Source: Roseovarius carneus (lineage in GTDB: Bacteria > Pseudomonadota > Alphaproteobacteria > Rhodobacterales > Rhodobacteraceae). Taken from it: a stretch of DNA of 64,000 nt. This document shows positions 29,829 through 46,225 of this stretch, one piece after another (position 1 is the first letter of the stretch; every line of letters starts with the position of its first letter). Both the position numbers and the translations under genes were made by a program. Location: the NCBI RefSeq assembly GCF_020141465.1, contig NZ_JAHSPD010000001.1:186001-250000 (forward strand), in the 5' to 3' direction. A model generated the notes under the pieces. That model had not been told where the DNA came from and ran no database searches. It saw only the letters and a program-made list of their open reading frames with translations.

Positions 29829-30663
29829 AGAGCCCACACCCCACCACAATCCCTGCCCCCAGAAGGGTTAGCGGATCCGGCCACTCGCCAAAGGCCAGCC
29901 ATCCCAGAAGCAACGCCCAAAGGATGGCAGTATAGCGAAACGGCGCGGAAAAGCTGATCTCGCCTACCCGCATCACCATCACCGAAAAGAGATAGCCCAC
30001 GATCACAAACCCCGAAGCCGCCACGATGAGCCCTGTTTCGCGCGCGGCCAATGGCTCCCACGGCGTACCCAGACTGGCCAACCCGAAGACCACCATCAAC
30101 ACCATCGCGGTCACAAATGTGACCAGCATCGACGGCACCTCCCGGCTAAGACCCCGCGTGGCCAGATCGCGCAGCGTGACGCAACACACAGCCCCCAGCC
30201 CGTAAAGCGCATATGGGTTGAACCCTTCCGGCCCCGGTCGCACGATCAGCATCACCCCCGCAAACCCCACAAGGACCGCCACCATCCGCCGCCACCCCAC
30301 CGGATCGCGCAGAAAAAGCGCCGCCGCCAGCGTCAAGGTGAGCGGCAATGCCTGCAAAATCGCCGTTACATTGGCCAAAGGCATGTTGAAGAGGGCAGTC
30401 AAAAAACAATAGGTCGCGCCAAGCTCAGCAAGGGTGCGCAGCGCAATGATCCGCGCATCCCGCCCACCAAGTGCGAAGCGAAACGCCCCCATCCACCAAG
30501 CGATTCCGCCCACGGCAATTGATGTGAACAGCCCACGCAAAAACAAAAGCTGATTGAACGGCATGTCGCCTGCCAGCATCTTCATGAACGTATCATTAAT
30601 GGTGAATGCGGCCATCGAGACCATCATGAAGATCGCAGCTGTGAGATTGTCCGAGCGTGCCAT
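29761..30663 (-). CDS. EamA/DMT superfamily inner-membrane transporter
   Basis: A 300-aa membrane protein with ten predicted helices in two EamA repeats, the drug/metabolite transporter plan. The first repeat has MMVSMAAFTINDTFMKML and VTAILQALPLTLTLAAALFLRD; the second ends with LGWLAFGEWPDPLTLLGAGIVVG, the typical E-x-P-x3-LGA-x2-I-x3-G signature. The substrate is unknown; relatives move amino acids, nucleotide-type metabolites or sugars. It is transcribed leftward, 104 bp after the DUF1801-like gene, and overlaps the 3' end of the rhamnosyltransferase-like gene. It is part of the non-ribosomal insertion between rpoC and rpsL. Confidence 0.9.
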   Translation of the reverse strand: MARSDNLTAAIFMMVSMAAFTINDTFMKMLAGDMPFNQLLFLRGLFTSIAVGGIAWWMGAFRFALGGRDARIIALRTLAELGATYCFLTALFNMPLANVTAILQALPLTLTLAAALFLRDPVGWRRMVAVLVGFAGVMLIVRPGPEGFNPYALYGLGAVCCVTLRDLATRGLSREVPSMLVTFVTAMVLMVVFGLASLGTPWEPLAARETGLIVAASGFVIVGYLFSVMVMRVGEISFSAPFRYTAILWALLLGWLAFGEWPDPLTLLGAGIVVGCGLFTLYREARLGRRIALSRRPPRR

Positions 30664-30767
30664 TCGGGCATTAACCCCAGCCCGTGCGCCCGCGTCCAGC
30701 GCTAATCCAGCGCCCCATTTTTTCTTGGGCTAGATACCCCCGCCGGAGGCGGCGCAAACGCAAAGGC

Positions 30768-31088
30768 TTAGCCAGCGAACGCCTGCTCAAGAAACCGGCG
30801 CACGTCTTTGTCCTGAACGTCCCTTACGGCTGCAAACTTGAGGTGGCGGCGGAATTTACCCTTGCCTTCAAGCTGCCCTTTTGGGTCCTCAAAGGATGCC
30901 CCGTTCGAGAACTCCAGCGAGACATGGTCCTTGTAGATAAAAATCCCACCGACAAATTTGCTGTCGTCTTTAGGGTCAAGCGCCAGAACCTCACCGCCAT
31001 ATTTGGGCACATAGCGCAGGTCCGTCTCCATCCCCGCGATGATGTCTTTCACCGCCAGCACGATGTCGTCCAGTGGGCCGTTCAACAT
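30768..31088 (-). CDS. DUF1801-like small protein
   Basis: A 106-aa soluble protein that looks like the DUF1801/YdhG-type family: LDDIVLAVKDIIAGM near the N-terminus, then FVGGIFIYKDHVSLEFSNGA and GKGKFRRHLKF. The start at 31088 is preferred because GAGGAGC lies about 8 bases before it; a longer frame to 31118 exists. It is 155 bp after rpoC, beyond that operon's terminator, so it needs its own promoter. The function of this family is not established to my knowledge. Confidence 0.7.
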   Translation of the reverse strand: MLNGPLDDIVLAVKDIIAGMETDLRYVPKYGGEVLALDPKDDSKFVGGIFIYKDHVSLEFSNGASFEDPKGQLEGKGKFRRHLKFAAVRDVQDKDVRRFLEQAFAG

Positions 31089-31191
31089 ATCCGGTGCTCC
31101 TCTGCTGGGCTGCGCCATCCTCGCGGCGGCGCCATGGCGGTCACCATATCACGCGGCACCTTCGAGATGAACCAGAGCCGCCCTCACACGA

Positions 31192-31222
31192 AAAAAGGCC
31201 CCGGTCGACGCCGGGGCCTTTC
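31192..31222 (-). terminator. Rho-independent terminator after rpoC
   Basis: AAAGGCCCCGG and CCGGGGCCTTT (31194-31221) form an 11-bp stem with a short GTCGAC-containing loop. On the minus strand it is followed by T residues (complement of the A-run from 31191). It lies 22 bp beyond the rpoC stop and ends the rplJL-rpoBC unit. Confidence 0.88.
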
Positions 31223-31243
31223 TCCAAATTTACCGTCAGAGCT

Positions 31244-35491
<4,248 letters not shown>

Positions 35492-35579
35492 CTGGTGACC
35501 TTTCGGTTAAGGCGATACGTTGAGGGAGGGGCCCAAACCCGCTCTCGGATCAGGGCCCCGGGAAATTCGGTGAATTCCC

Positions 35580-39716
<4,137 letters not shown>

Positions 39717-40013
39717 GTGTATAAACACCTTTCAATTTCTCACCGGTCGCACGCACTGTTGGGCACCAGCCGCGCGGCCATTTGAGACAGCGGGTTCCGG
39801 GTCAATTCATGGCCTCTGTCCCACCAGAAGCCTCCCGATCCGGAACCTCGCCTGAGAGAAACCCGGCCCGCAAATCGTGCAGGGCCTCTCTGAGACAGGT
39901 TCGGCTGGGGGCGGATGACCCGTCCCCAGCCTGCGTTTACATAGTGCGTCCGGCGCTTTTACAAACACCGGGCTGTTTTCCAAAGGATGGAAAACGCGCA
40001 GATCGCACCGCTC
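39717..40013 (-). promoter_or_regulatory. rplL-rpoB intergenic region with hairpins
   Basis: The 297-bp gap inside the rplJL-rpoBC unit holds a strong stem, GGCTGGGG/CCCCAGCC at 39903-39931, and a smaller one, TTTTCC/GGAAAA around 39974-39992. In E. coli this interval contains an attenuator and an RNase III site that set polymerase synthesis below L7/L12. The size and stems here suit the same purpose, but the match is by position only. No ORF is supported. Confidence 0.5.
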
Positions 40014-40394
40014 TTACTTGATTTCGACTTCGGCGCCAGCTGCTTCCAGCTTGCCCTTCAGGTCTTCGGCTTCGTCCTTGGAGACTTGCTCCTTGACGGC
40101 TTTGCCACCGGCTTCGACCAGGTCCTTGGCTTCTTTGAGGCCCAGACCAGTGATCGCGCGGACTTCCTTGATCACGTTGATCTTGGAGGCGCCTGCCGAT
40201 TTCAGGATAACGTCGAATTCGCTCTGCTCTTCGCCAGCGTCGCCGCCGCCGTCGCCCGCAGGGCCCGCCATCATCACAGCGCCGCCTGCGGCGGGCTCGA
40301 TGCCATACTCGTCTTTGAGGATGGTTTTCAGTTCTTGTGCTTCGAGAAGCGTCAGACCGACGATCTCTTCTGCCAGTTTTTTCAGATCAGCCAT
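40014..40394 (-). CDS. rplL: 50S ribosomal protein L7/L12
   Basis: L7/L12 forms the flexible stalk that recruits translation factors. The 126-aa product has the N-terminal dimerisation helix region ([21 protein letters not shown]), a Gly/Ala-rich hinge (GGGDAGEE) and the conserved C-terminal domain [20 protein letters not shown] (20 residues) with [20 protein letters not shown]. Length is normal. It is 72 bp after rplJ. Confidence 0.98.
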   Translation of the reverse strand: MADLKKLAEEIVGLTLLEAQELKTILKDEYGIEPAAGGAVMMAGPAGDGGGDAGEEQSEFDVILKSAGASKINVIKEVRAITGLGLKEAKDLVEAGGKAVKEQVSKDEAEDLKGKLEAAGAEVEIK

Positions 40395-40466
40395 TTTATC
40401 ATGCTTTCCGTTTTAAGATGGGTTCCAACGACGAAGGCTCACGCCCCCGCCGGAATGTCAGATGCG

Positions 40467-40985
40467 TTATGCCGCTTCGGCCTTCTCTTCGATGGTCGAA
40501 AGGATGCTCGCGATGTTCGAAGCAGGTGCGCCAATTGCACCGGCAATGTTCGAAGCAGGTGCGCCGAGACAACCCACGATGGAAGCAATAAGCTCCTCGC
40601 GCGAAGGCATTTTCGACACAGCTTCGACACCAGCCCGGTCCAGAGCGCTCTCACCCATTGCCCCGCCAAGGATCTCATATTTTTTGTTAACCTTGGCGAA
40701 ATCCTCGGACACTTTGGCGGCTGCCACAGGGTCTTCAGAATAGGTCAGAACGGTCATGCCCGTGAGGTATTCAGCGATGCTTGCACATGGCTTGCCCTCA
40801 AGAGCAATCTTAGCGAGCCTGTTTTTGGCAACACGAACCGAGGCATCGGCCGCACGTGCGCGCGCCCGAAGATCCTGCATTTCCGCAACTGTAATCCCGG
40901 CATAGTGGGCAACCACTACGACGCCAGAGCTTTCGAAGATTTGGCCGAGTTCGTCGACCAATTTCTCTTTCTGGGCTCTATCCAC
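40467..40985 (-). CDS. rplJ: 50S ribosomal protein L10
   Basis: L10 anchors the L7/L12 dimers and binds its own mRNA leader. With a GTG start at 40985 the product is 172 aa, starting M(V)[24 protein letters not shown] site lies about 8 bases upstream. The open frame reaches 41039, but that extension overlaps the leader hairpin and is not L10-like. The C-terminal stalk-binding helix contains a near-exact 11-residue repeat, [11 protein letters not shown] then [11 protein letters not shown], encoded by a 33-bp DNA repeat (40512-40532 and 40545-40565). Unlike the usual order, rplA does not lie directly upstream. Confidence 0.97.
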   Translation of the reverse strand: MDRAQKEKLVDELGQIFESSGVVVVAHYAGITVAEMQDLRARARAADASVRVAKNRLAKIALEGKPCASIAEYLTGMTVLTYSEDPVAAAKVSEDFAKVNKKYEILGGAMGESALDRAGVEAVSKMPSREELIASIVGCLGAPASNIAGAIGAPASNIASILSTIEEKAEAA

Positions 40986-41165
40986 AGTTTCACTCCAAAT
41001 TTCGGGGGAGAATTCCCCCAGCTCGATGACACCGGGCAAGGTGCCCGGCTTTTAGTCCTGTAAACGGGGCTATATCAAAGCATCCAAAGCATGCGCTCCG
41101 GCTGATCTCGTCAACTCCCGCCTCGGGCAGGGAATTAAGGGTTTGCACCCACCCACCGTCTTGGA
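40986..41165 (-). promoter_or_regulatory. Probable L10 autoregulatory mRNA leader
   Basis: The stretch before rplJ is structured and non-coding. It includes the perfect stem CCGGGCA/TGCCCGG at 41032-41049 just ahead of the ribosome site. Upstream lie GC-rich segments (CCCGCCTCGGGCAGGG at about 41115-41131) and a GGGTTTGCACCCACCC element at 41140-41155. L10 leaders elsewhere combine such a distal stem with a kink-turn that binds L10(L12)4. A small hairpin with a CGAA loop, ATGAGA/TCTCAT, lies further up at 41183-41198. The call rests on position and general shape, not on a covariance match. Confidence 0.55.
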
Positions 41166-41270
41166 CGAAACGCGAAAGAGGCATGAGACGAATCTCATAC
41201 CACCTGCGCTGCGTAGCCTCTAGAGGGTTTATCCCGCGATGCCAAGCCCTCGTGCGAAATTGAGTATTGG

Positions 41271-41714
41271 TCAGGCAGCCGTCGCCGCCCCGATCGCGCC
41301 AGGTGGGGAAACACCGGCAGCGAGGACCAGCTTTTTGATCTCGGTTGTGGATATATTTTCCGTGCGCGGCAGATAGACCACCCGGCAGAGATCCGACAGG
41401 TCATCGAATTTGCCCGTCCAATCGCTGCCCATGGCAAAAATATCAGCACTGAACCTCTGCACGTCGCCGCGCTTTTGGTCCCACCTCTCCTCCGGAAAAA
41501 CCTCGTCAACATAGCGGCACGCGGCGAGGATTTCGGCACGCGCCTCGAATGGCATGATGCAAGTCTTGCCCTTGGTCGCGTTAAACGCATCAGTGGAACA
41601 GCCTACAATCAAGCGGTTACCAAGCTTGGCCAGACGCGCAAGCAGACGCACATGGCCAGAGTGAAACAGATCAAAGGTACCATAGGTTAAAACAGTTGCG
41701 CGCTTGCGTCTCAT
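41271..41714 (-). CDS. Glycerol-3-phosphate cytidylyltransferase-like protein (TagD type)
   Basis: A 147-aa nucleotidyltransferase matching TagD, which makes CDP-glycerol from CTP and glycerol 3-phosphate. It has TYGTFDLFHSGHVRLLARL with the HxGH site (HSGH), then VGCSTDAFNATKGK, YVDEVFPEERWDQKRGDV, MGSDWTGKFD and the C-terminal LPRTENISTTEIKK with the ISTT motif. This is a near-complete set of family motifs. The ATG at 41714 follows the licD-like stop by 2 bp. The pair is read in the same direction as the ribosomal genes but sits between the rplA terminator and the rplJ leader. CDP-glycerol is the likely product; a related CDP-polyol is possible. Confidence 0.85.
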   Translation of the reverse strand: MRRKRATVLTYGTFDLFHSGHVRLLARLAKLGNRLIVGCSTDAFNATKGKTCIMPFEARAEILAACRYVDEVFPEERWDQKRGDVQRFSADIFAMGSDWTGKFDDLSDLCRVVYLPRTENISTTEIKKLVLAAGVSPPGAIGAATAA

Positions 41715-41716
41715 GC

Positions 41717-42658
41717 TCAAATCTCCGCCATGCCGGATGCGCGCAAAAAGCGGGCAAACTGGCGTTTCTTCTGCTTCCAGGGGAAATGGAAATAAGGGTT
41801 CGGATCGCGCCAGTCATGGCCGTAATTCACCGCCAGCATCTTCTCGGGCGCAGCCGGGATGGGCAGGTTCGAATGTGGGCAGAGGGCCAAGGGAAACACA
41901 TCTTCAACGCTCAGCTCACCATAGGTGTGCGGATACACATAAACGCGACCCTGATAGGTCCACGCCGGGAACACGTCAACGGACACACCGGCCCCGGTCT
42001 TAAGCTGCACCTGCGCCATCGGCTTTGCATCACTCAGATCAAGCAAACCCGCCTCCTGCATCTGCATCCGCAAGACACGCCACATGCGCCCAGCCTCACG
42101 CTCTGTGCGCGCGTTGAGCATGATCGCCAGATCCACGTCATCATCGTGATCAATCAGCTTACCGTCGCGCACCACTCCCAAAAGGGTGCCCGAATTGAGA
42201 AATACCTCTCCCCCCAATGCATCCAGCGCCCGAACTGCGGCAATCACTTCGTCCCAGACAAGGCTGTGGTCGCGCGCATCAAACGTGTCGGGCAGGAAAT
42301 CATGACCCAGAAGCGTCTGCGCCCCAGCGGCACGTTTGAGACGCGCTTCAAACGCGTCAAACATCTCCCGCTCACCGGCGGCAATGCGCAGCTTTCGCAA
42401 GGAGTTCATGAAAATGCGCGTGCGAGCAGGGCGGATACGACCCACAAACTGAAGCATAATCCGCGCCTCAAGCTCGGTCAGACTGCGCGGCGTCTCGGCC
42501 AAGGCATCCAGTTGTTTCATATATTCAAACGGGCTGAAATCCGCGTCTGCGGACTCCAGTTGAGCCGCCGCAATCGCATGAATATCTGCCACCCTCGGCC
42601 CTGTGGGCCGAGTCTCAGATAGGACATCCTGCATTTTCACTGCCTCAAGATCTGTCAT
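41717..42658 (-). CDS. LicD-like phosphotransferase with nucleotidyltransferase fold
   Basis: A 313-aa protein. The C-terminal part (about residues 145-300) has the LicD/fukutin-type signature: FLNSGTLLGVVRDGKLIDHD, then DDVDLAIML, where the acidic DHDDDVD cluster would bind metal. It ends with a region like PIPAAPEKMLAVNYGHDWRDPNP (in parts PIPAAPEKML, NYGHDWRDP). LicD-type enzymes move phosphocholine, phosphoribitol or similar from CDP-alcohols onto glycans. The N-terminal 140 residues are helical and unassigned. There are no signal or membrane segments. The tagD-like gene follows after 2 bp, so a shared path from CDP-glycerol to a phosphoglycerol-type modification is a natural inference. 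The acceptor is unknown. Confidence 0.75.
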   Translation of the reverse strand: MTDLEAVKMQDVLSETRPTGPRVADIHAIAAAQLESADADFSPFEYMKQLDALAETPRSLTELEARIMLQFVGRIRPARTRIFMNSLRKLRIAAGEREMFDAFEARLKRAAGAQTLLGHDFLPDTFDARDHSLVWDEVIAAVRALDALGGEVFLNSGTLLGVVRDGKLIDHDDDVDLAIMLNARTEREAGRMWRVLRMQMQEAGLLDLSDAKPMAQVQLKTGAGVSVDVFPAWTYQGRVYVYPHTYGELSVEDVFPLALCPHSNLPIPAAPEKMLAVNYGHDWRDPNPYFHFPWKQKKRQFARFLRASGMAEI

Positions 42659-42752
42659 TCGACATTATCATTGAGGAGTAGGTTGCCCGCGTAGGCCGTC
42701 ATTGTGCAAGAATTACTTAACCAAAGCCATGCCACGCGCAAAAACGGTGCGG

Positions 42753-42786
42753 CAAAAAAGAAACAGGCCCCCCAAAGGGAGGCCTG
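42753..42786 (-). terminator. Rho-independent terminator after rplA
   Basis: CAGGCC...GGCCTG (42764-42786), with an inner CCC/GGG extension and an AAA loop, forms the stem. On the minus strand it runs into TTTCTTTTTT (complement of 42754-42763). It lies about 30 bp after the rplA stop. It separates the L11-L1 unit from the licD/tagD-like genes. Confidence 0.88.
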
Positions 42787-42815
42787 CTCAAATACCGCGA
42801 GGTTTTGGGTGCATC

Positions 42816-43514
42816 TTACTCGCTGACGGCCTCGCCAACGCTGATCGTGACGCCCGGACCCATCGTCGAGGTCAGCGAAATTCGCTTCATATAGGCCCCT
42901 TTGGACCCGGCAGGCTTGGCCTTGGCCACAGCCGTGATGAAGGCGCGCACATTCTCGACAAGCTGCGCTTCCCCGAAGGAGGCCTTGCCGACACCGGCGT
43001 GAACCACACCGGCCTTCTCGGCCTTGAACTGCACTTCGCCGCCCTTTGCCGCTTTCACTGCATCGGCCACATCCATGGTCACCGTGCCCACTTTGGGGTT
43101 CGGCATCAGGTTGCGTGGGCCAAGCACTTTGCCCAAACGGCCCACAACGGGCATCATGTCAGGCGTCGCGATGCAGCGATCAAAATCGATCTTGCCGCCT
43201 TGGACGATTTCCATCAGGTCCTCGGCCCCAACAATGTCCGCGCCAGCCGCTTCGGCTTCTTCAGCCTTCGCGCCACGGGCAAACACGGCGACGCGCATTG
43301 TCTTACCGGTACCGTGGGGTAGACCGATCACACCGCGGACCATCTGGTCTGCGTGGCGTGGATCGACGCCCAGATTGACAGCCACTTCGATAGTCTCGTC
43401 GAACTTCGCCTTGGCGTTGTTCTTGACCAGTGCCACAGCCTCTTCAACCGACAGATTGCTCTTGCCGTCGAATGCTTCACGCGCCGAACGCGCCCGTTTT
43501 CCAAGTTTTGCCAT
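42816..43514 (-). CDS. rplA: 50S ribosomal protein L1
   Basis: L1 forms the mobile L1 stalk and represses the L11-L1 operon by binding its mRNA. The 232-aa product starts [15 protein letters not shown] and contains [15 protein letters not shown] and [20 protein letters not shown], with the family signature [15 protein letters not shown]. It begins 1 bp after the rplK stop. A strong terminator follows, so this unit ends here and does not continue into rplJ. Confidence 0.98.
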   Translation of the reverse strand: MAKLGKRARSAREAFDGKSNLSVEEAVALVKNNAKAKFDETIEVAVNLGVDPRHADQMVRGVIGLPHGTGKTMRVAVFARGAKAEEAEAAGADIVGAEDLMEIVQGGKIDFDRCIATPDMMPVVGRLGKVLGPRNLMPNPKVGTVTMDVADAVKAAKGGEVQFKAEKAGVVHAGVGKASFGEAQLVENVRAFITAVAKAKPAGSKGAYMKRISLTSTMGPGVTISVGEAVSE

Positions 43515-43515
43515 C

Positions 43516-43941
43516 TTACTTCACCTCGATGCCCATGGAGCGCGCGCTGCCGACAATGATTTTCATCGCAGCTTCGACGTCGTTTGCGTTCAGGTCTTTC
43601 CACTTCGCTTCGGCGATTTCACGCACCTGCTTCACAGAGACCGAGCCTGCCACATCGCGGCCTGGCGTCTTGGAGCCGGATTTCAGCTTGGCTGCCTTCT
43701 TGATGTAATAGGACGCAGGTGGCGTCTTGATTTCCATCTCGAAGGATTTGTCCTGATAATATGTGATCACGGTCGGGCAAGGGGCACCTTGCTCCATGTC
43801 CTGCGTCTTGGCGTTGAACGCCTTGCAGAATTCCATGATATTGATGCCGCGCTGACCCAGCGCCGGGCCTACGGGCGGCGAGGGGTTTGCCTGTCCGGCG
43901 GGCACTTGCAATTTCATGCTGCCGACGAGTTTCTTGGCCAT
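43516..43941 (-). CDS. rplK: 50S ribosomal protein L11
   Basis: L11 is part of the GTPase-associated centre and needed for RelA sensing. The 141-aa product starts [20 protein letters not shown] and has [19 protein letters not shown] and the C-terminal [20 protein letters not shown] region. GGAGAAGG precedes the start at 43941. It is followed immediately by rplA. Confidence 0.98.
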   Translation of the reverse strand: MAKKLVGSMKLQVPAGQANPSPPVGPALGQRGINIMEFCKAFNAKTQDMEQGAPCPTVITYYQDKSFEMEIKTPPASYYIKKAAKLKSGSKTPGRDVAGSVSVKQVREIAEAKWKDLNANDVEAAMKIIVGSARSMGIEVK

Positions 43942-44008
43942 TGGCCTTCTCCTTTTTCAACACCCTCGGGGCGCGCCCTTCGGGATATTCGTTGCCGTGG
44001 TCCGGTCT

Positions 44009-44024
44009 GGGCGCCGCGGCGCCC
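44009..44024. repeat. 16-bp perfect GC palindrome in the nusG-rplK gap
   Basis: GGGCGCCGCGGCGCCC is fully self-complementary. It lies 68 bp before the rplK start in transcription order. It could be a stem in the L11-L1 leader (L1 binding or attenuation) or a protein site. No T-run follows, so it is not a standard terminator. Confidence 0.4.
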
Positions 44025-44080
44025 TCGCCTCCCACATCGGGGTGCTTCCCGGCCCAGACGGGCCAGAGAAGCGATACACG

Positions 44081-44614
44081 TCAGCTCTGCTTGGTGACCT
44101 GCGTGAATTCCAGCTCGACCGGGGTTTCCCGGCCAAAGATCGACACCGCCACCTTGAGGCGCTGGTTGTCGTCGTCGACTTCCTCGACCATCCCGTCGAA
44201 ATCTTCGAACGGGCCGTCGTTGACCTTGACCTTCTCACCCACTTCAAAGTGGATAAGCGTGCGCGGCGCTTCTTCACCCTCTGCCACACGGCCAAGGATT
44301 GTCTGCACTTCGGAGTCGCGCATCGGCATCGGGCGTCCCTGAGGGCCCAAAAAGCCGGTGACACGGTTGATGGAATTAATCAGGTGATAGCCCTGATCGG
44401 ACATTTCCATCCGCACGAGAACGTAGCCGGGCATGAACCGCCGCTCCGCTGTCACTTTTTTGCCGCGCCGAATCTCGATCACTTCTTCTGTCGGGACCAT
44501 CACCTCTTCGATGTCGTCCTCAAGACCGCTCTCGATCACGGATTGCCGGATCTGCTCTGCGATCTTCTTCTCGAAATTCGAGAGCACGCTGACCGAATAC
44601 CACCGCTTCGCCAT
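44081..44614 (-). CDS. nusG: Transcription termination/antitermination protein NusG
   Basis: NusG binds RNA polymerase and couples it to Rho or to the ribosome through S10. The 177-aa product has the NGN domain start [36 protein letters not shown], and the KOW domain at the end with [19 protein letters not shown]. Length is normal. The 139-bp gap to rplK has a perfect 16-bp GC palindrome at 44009-44024 that may belong to the rplK leader. The gap to secE is 195 bp with no clear feature. Confidence 0.98.
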   Translation of the reverse strand: MAKRWYSVSVLSNFEKKIAEQIRQSVIESGLEDDIEEVMVPTEEVIEIRRGKKVTAERRFMPGYVLVRMEMSDQGYHLINSINRVTGFLGPQGRPMPMRDSEVQTILGRVAEGEEAPRTLIHFEVGEKVKVNDGPFEDFDGMVEEVDDDNQRLKVAVSIFGRETPVELEFTQVTKQS

Positions 44615-44809
44615 GCCTGATCACATCCTCATTCCGTTCGGCGCTTTGGCCGAAAATTCTGCTGTCCCGCGCGCTTGCCGCGCAGAGGCCCCGAAACACG
44701 AAATCGGCGCGCTCACCGAATCGAAGCGCGCCATATCCCGGAGGTGAGGCGGGCAATACCTTTGATTGCTGAGCGGTTCAAGGCCCGAGCGCCGAAAACC
44801 ACGCGCAGA

Positions 44810-45004
44810 TCAGAAGTTGCCCAAAATAGCCTGAAGGCCTGTGCGGATGCTAAGATCCACAATCGCGAAGAAAATCGCCGTCAGCGTGGCCATGATCAAC
44901 ACCATGACCGTGGTCAAAAGCACCTCGCGGCGCTGGGGCCAGACGACCTTGCTGACCTCCGAGCGGACCTGCTGAATAAACTGAACGGGGTTGGTGCGTG
45001 CCAT
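44810..45004 (-). CDS. secE: Preprotein translocase subunit SecE
   Basis: SecE clamps the SecY channel in the inner membrane. The 64-aa product is the short one-helix form: an amphipathic start (NPVQFIQQVRSEVSKVVWP), the conserved VVWPQRREVLLTT bend and one membrane helix (about residues 32-52). The start at 45004 is chosen because the family begins MARTNP; a longer frame to 45031 is open. It precedes nusG as in most bacteria. Confidence 0.96.
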   Translation of the reverse strand: MARTNPVQFIQQVRSEVSKVVWPQRREVLLTTVMVLIMATLTAIFFAIVDLSIRTGLQAILGNF

Positions 45005-45137
45005 GTGATCGTCTCTTTTCGCCTGTTTCAAGCGACATACGCCGCAGCGCGCGTGATTTCAAGGGCGCATACGCGGTGCACGCGCGCCCCTGAGGCCCCA
45101 TGATCACCCCCGCCCAGAGCCGCACACGGAGCCGCGC

Positions 45138-45848
45138 TCAGAGATGGCGCGCCTCGGCGGCGATGCGGTCAAACGGGTCAGGTCGGCCGTCCAGACCATC
45201 GCCCATCAGGCTCGCGCGGCTGAAATCAGGCATGTAGAGCCCTTCTGTCCAGCGCTCTGGCAGTCGGTCAAGCAGGGCGTCCAGACGCATGGCAAGCCGG
45301 TCAGCCCGGTCACGCATCCGCTCGGCCCGCTCAGGATTGCGTGCATCCAGCCAGACATAGAAGCGGATAAACCCCTCGGCCACACGGGCGCCGCCCAAGG
45401 CGGCAAAGGCCGCGATCACAAGCCAGCACACCACGATCACCAGACCGAGGATCAACCAAGGCTTCCATATAACAACGAGGACAATCGGGGCAGCGATCAA
45501 CACGCGCTTTTGCCAGGGGCCAGCCACACGTCGCCCTGTCAGATCCTCAATCTTGGGCATGACGCGGGCGGCACTCTGGGCGCGGCGGATATTTGCGGCC
45601 TCACGAGTTGCGGCGTCGCGGCGTGCATTACGCCCCGCAAACCCCAGAAGCTCTTCTTGGTCAACCACTTGAGGAAGCGCGGCGCGGGCATCCTCCTGAC
45701 GACTCTTGGCGAGGGTTTGGGCGATAATTCTATCAACCTCGGCCTCTGAAACCGGCTCAGGTCGCGTTTGCAGAGGTTGCAGGCGGAGACCGGGACGCAC
45801 ATCGCGCGGGTCCACATAAAGGCCGGAAATTTCATCGGATATTGACAC
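45138..45848 (-). CDS. Hypothetical membrane protein between tRNA-Trp and secE
   Basis: I do not recognise this protein. With a GTG start at 45848 it is 236 aa; the frame is open to 45989, but the extra part is hydrophobic, low in conservation signals and probably not translated. It has a polar N-terminal half with helical Arg/Ala/Glu-rich stretches (ARRDAATREAANIRRAQSAA). Two close membrane helices follow (about residues 117-155, VLIAAPIVLVVIWKPW then LGLVIVVCWLVIAAFAALG), then a charged C-terminal tail that likely lies in the cytoplasm. It occupies the spot where many alphaproteobacteria carry a second tuf. The direction matches secE, 133 bp downstream. Confidence 0.65.
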   Translation of the reverse strand: MSISDEISGLYVDPRDVRPGLRLQPLQTRPEPVSEAEVDRIIAQTLAKSRQEDARAALPQVVDQEELLGFAGRNARRDAATREAANIRRAQSAARVMPKIEDLTGRRVAGPWQKRVLIAAPIVLVVIWKPWLILGLVIVVCWLVIAAFAALGGARVAEGFIRFYVWLDARNPERAERMRDRADRLAMRLDALLDRLPERWTEGLYMPDFSRASLMGDGLDGRPDPFDRIAAEARHL

Positions 45849-46076
45849 AGCAGCACCACTTATTCGTTGCGCCCCCACGCATATCCAGCTCGGGCACAGC
45901 AGCGTGCTCATTCCGAATAAAGCCAAGCTAGGGCGCGATTCGGGCAAAATTGTGACAAACGCGGAAATTGCGAGGCAAATGCCCCTCAATATGGCCTTAG
46001 CGTGGCGGCAGAGTTAATGACCCAGCGAAAGCACCATGGCCGCAGAGCAGTCTATAATATTCGAAAGGTTCGAAAA

Positions 46077-46152
46077 TGGCAGGGGCAGCAGGGTTCGAAC
46101 CCGCGACCTACGGTTTTGGAGACCGTCGCTCTACCAACTGAGCTATACCCCT
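46077..46152 (-). tRNA. tRNA-Trp (anticodon CCA)
   Basis: Read leftward from 46152, AGGGGTA pairs with TGCCCCT, the discriminator is G, and the CCA end is encoded at 46077-46079. The anticodon loop CTCCAAA gives CCA, flanked by a good ACGGT/ACCGT stem. Lone tRNA-Trp upstream of secE-nusG is the common order in proteobacteria. Confidence 0.97.
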
Positions 46153-46225
46153 ACTGGGGGTGCGGATTAAGATAATTCGCGCTCGGGCGCAAGGCCCGAT
46201 CAGCTGAGATTACCGCACGCCGCCC

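Noticed and set aside
41271-42658. Mobile element or prophage cargo within the ribosomal cluster
   Set aside because: No transposase, integrase, target duplication or tRNA-like end is visible around the two genes, so transfer by a mobile element cannot be supported.
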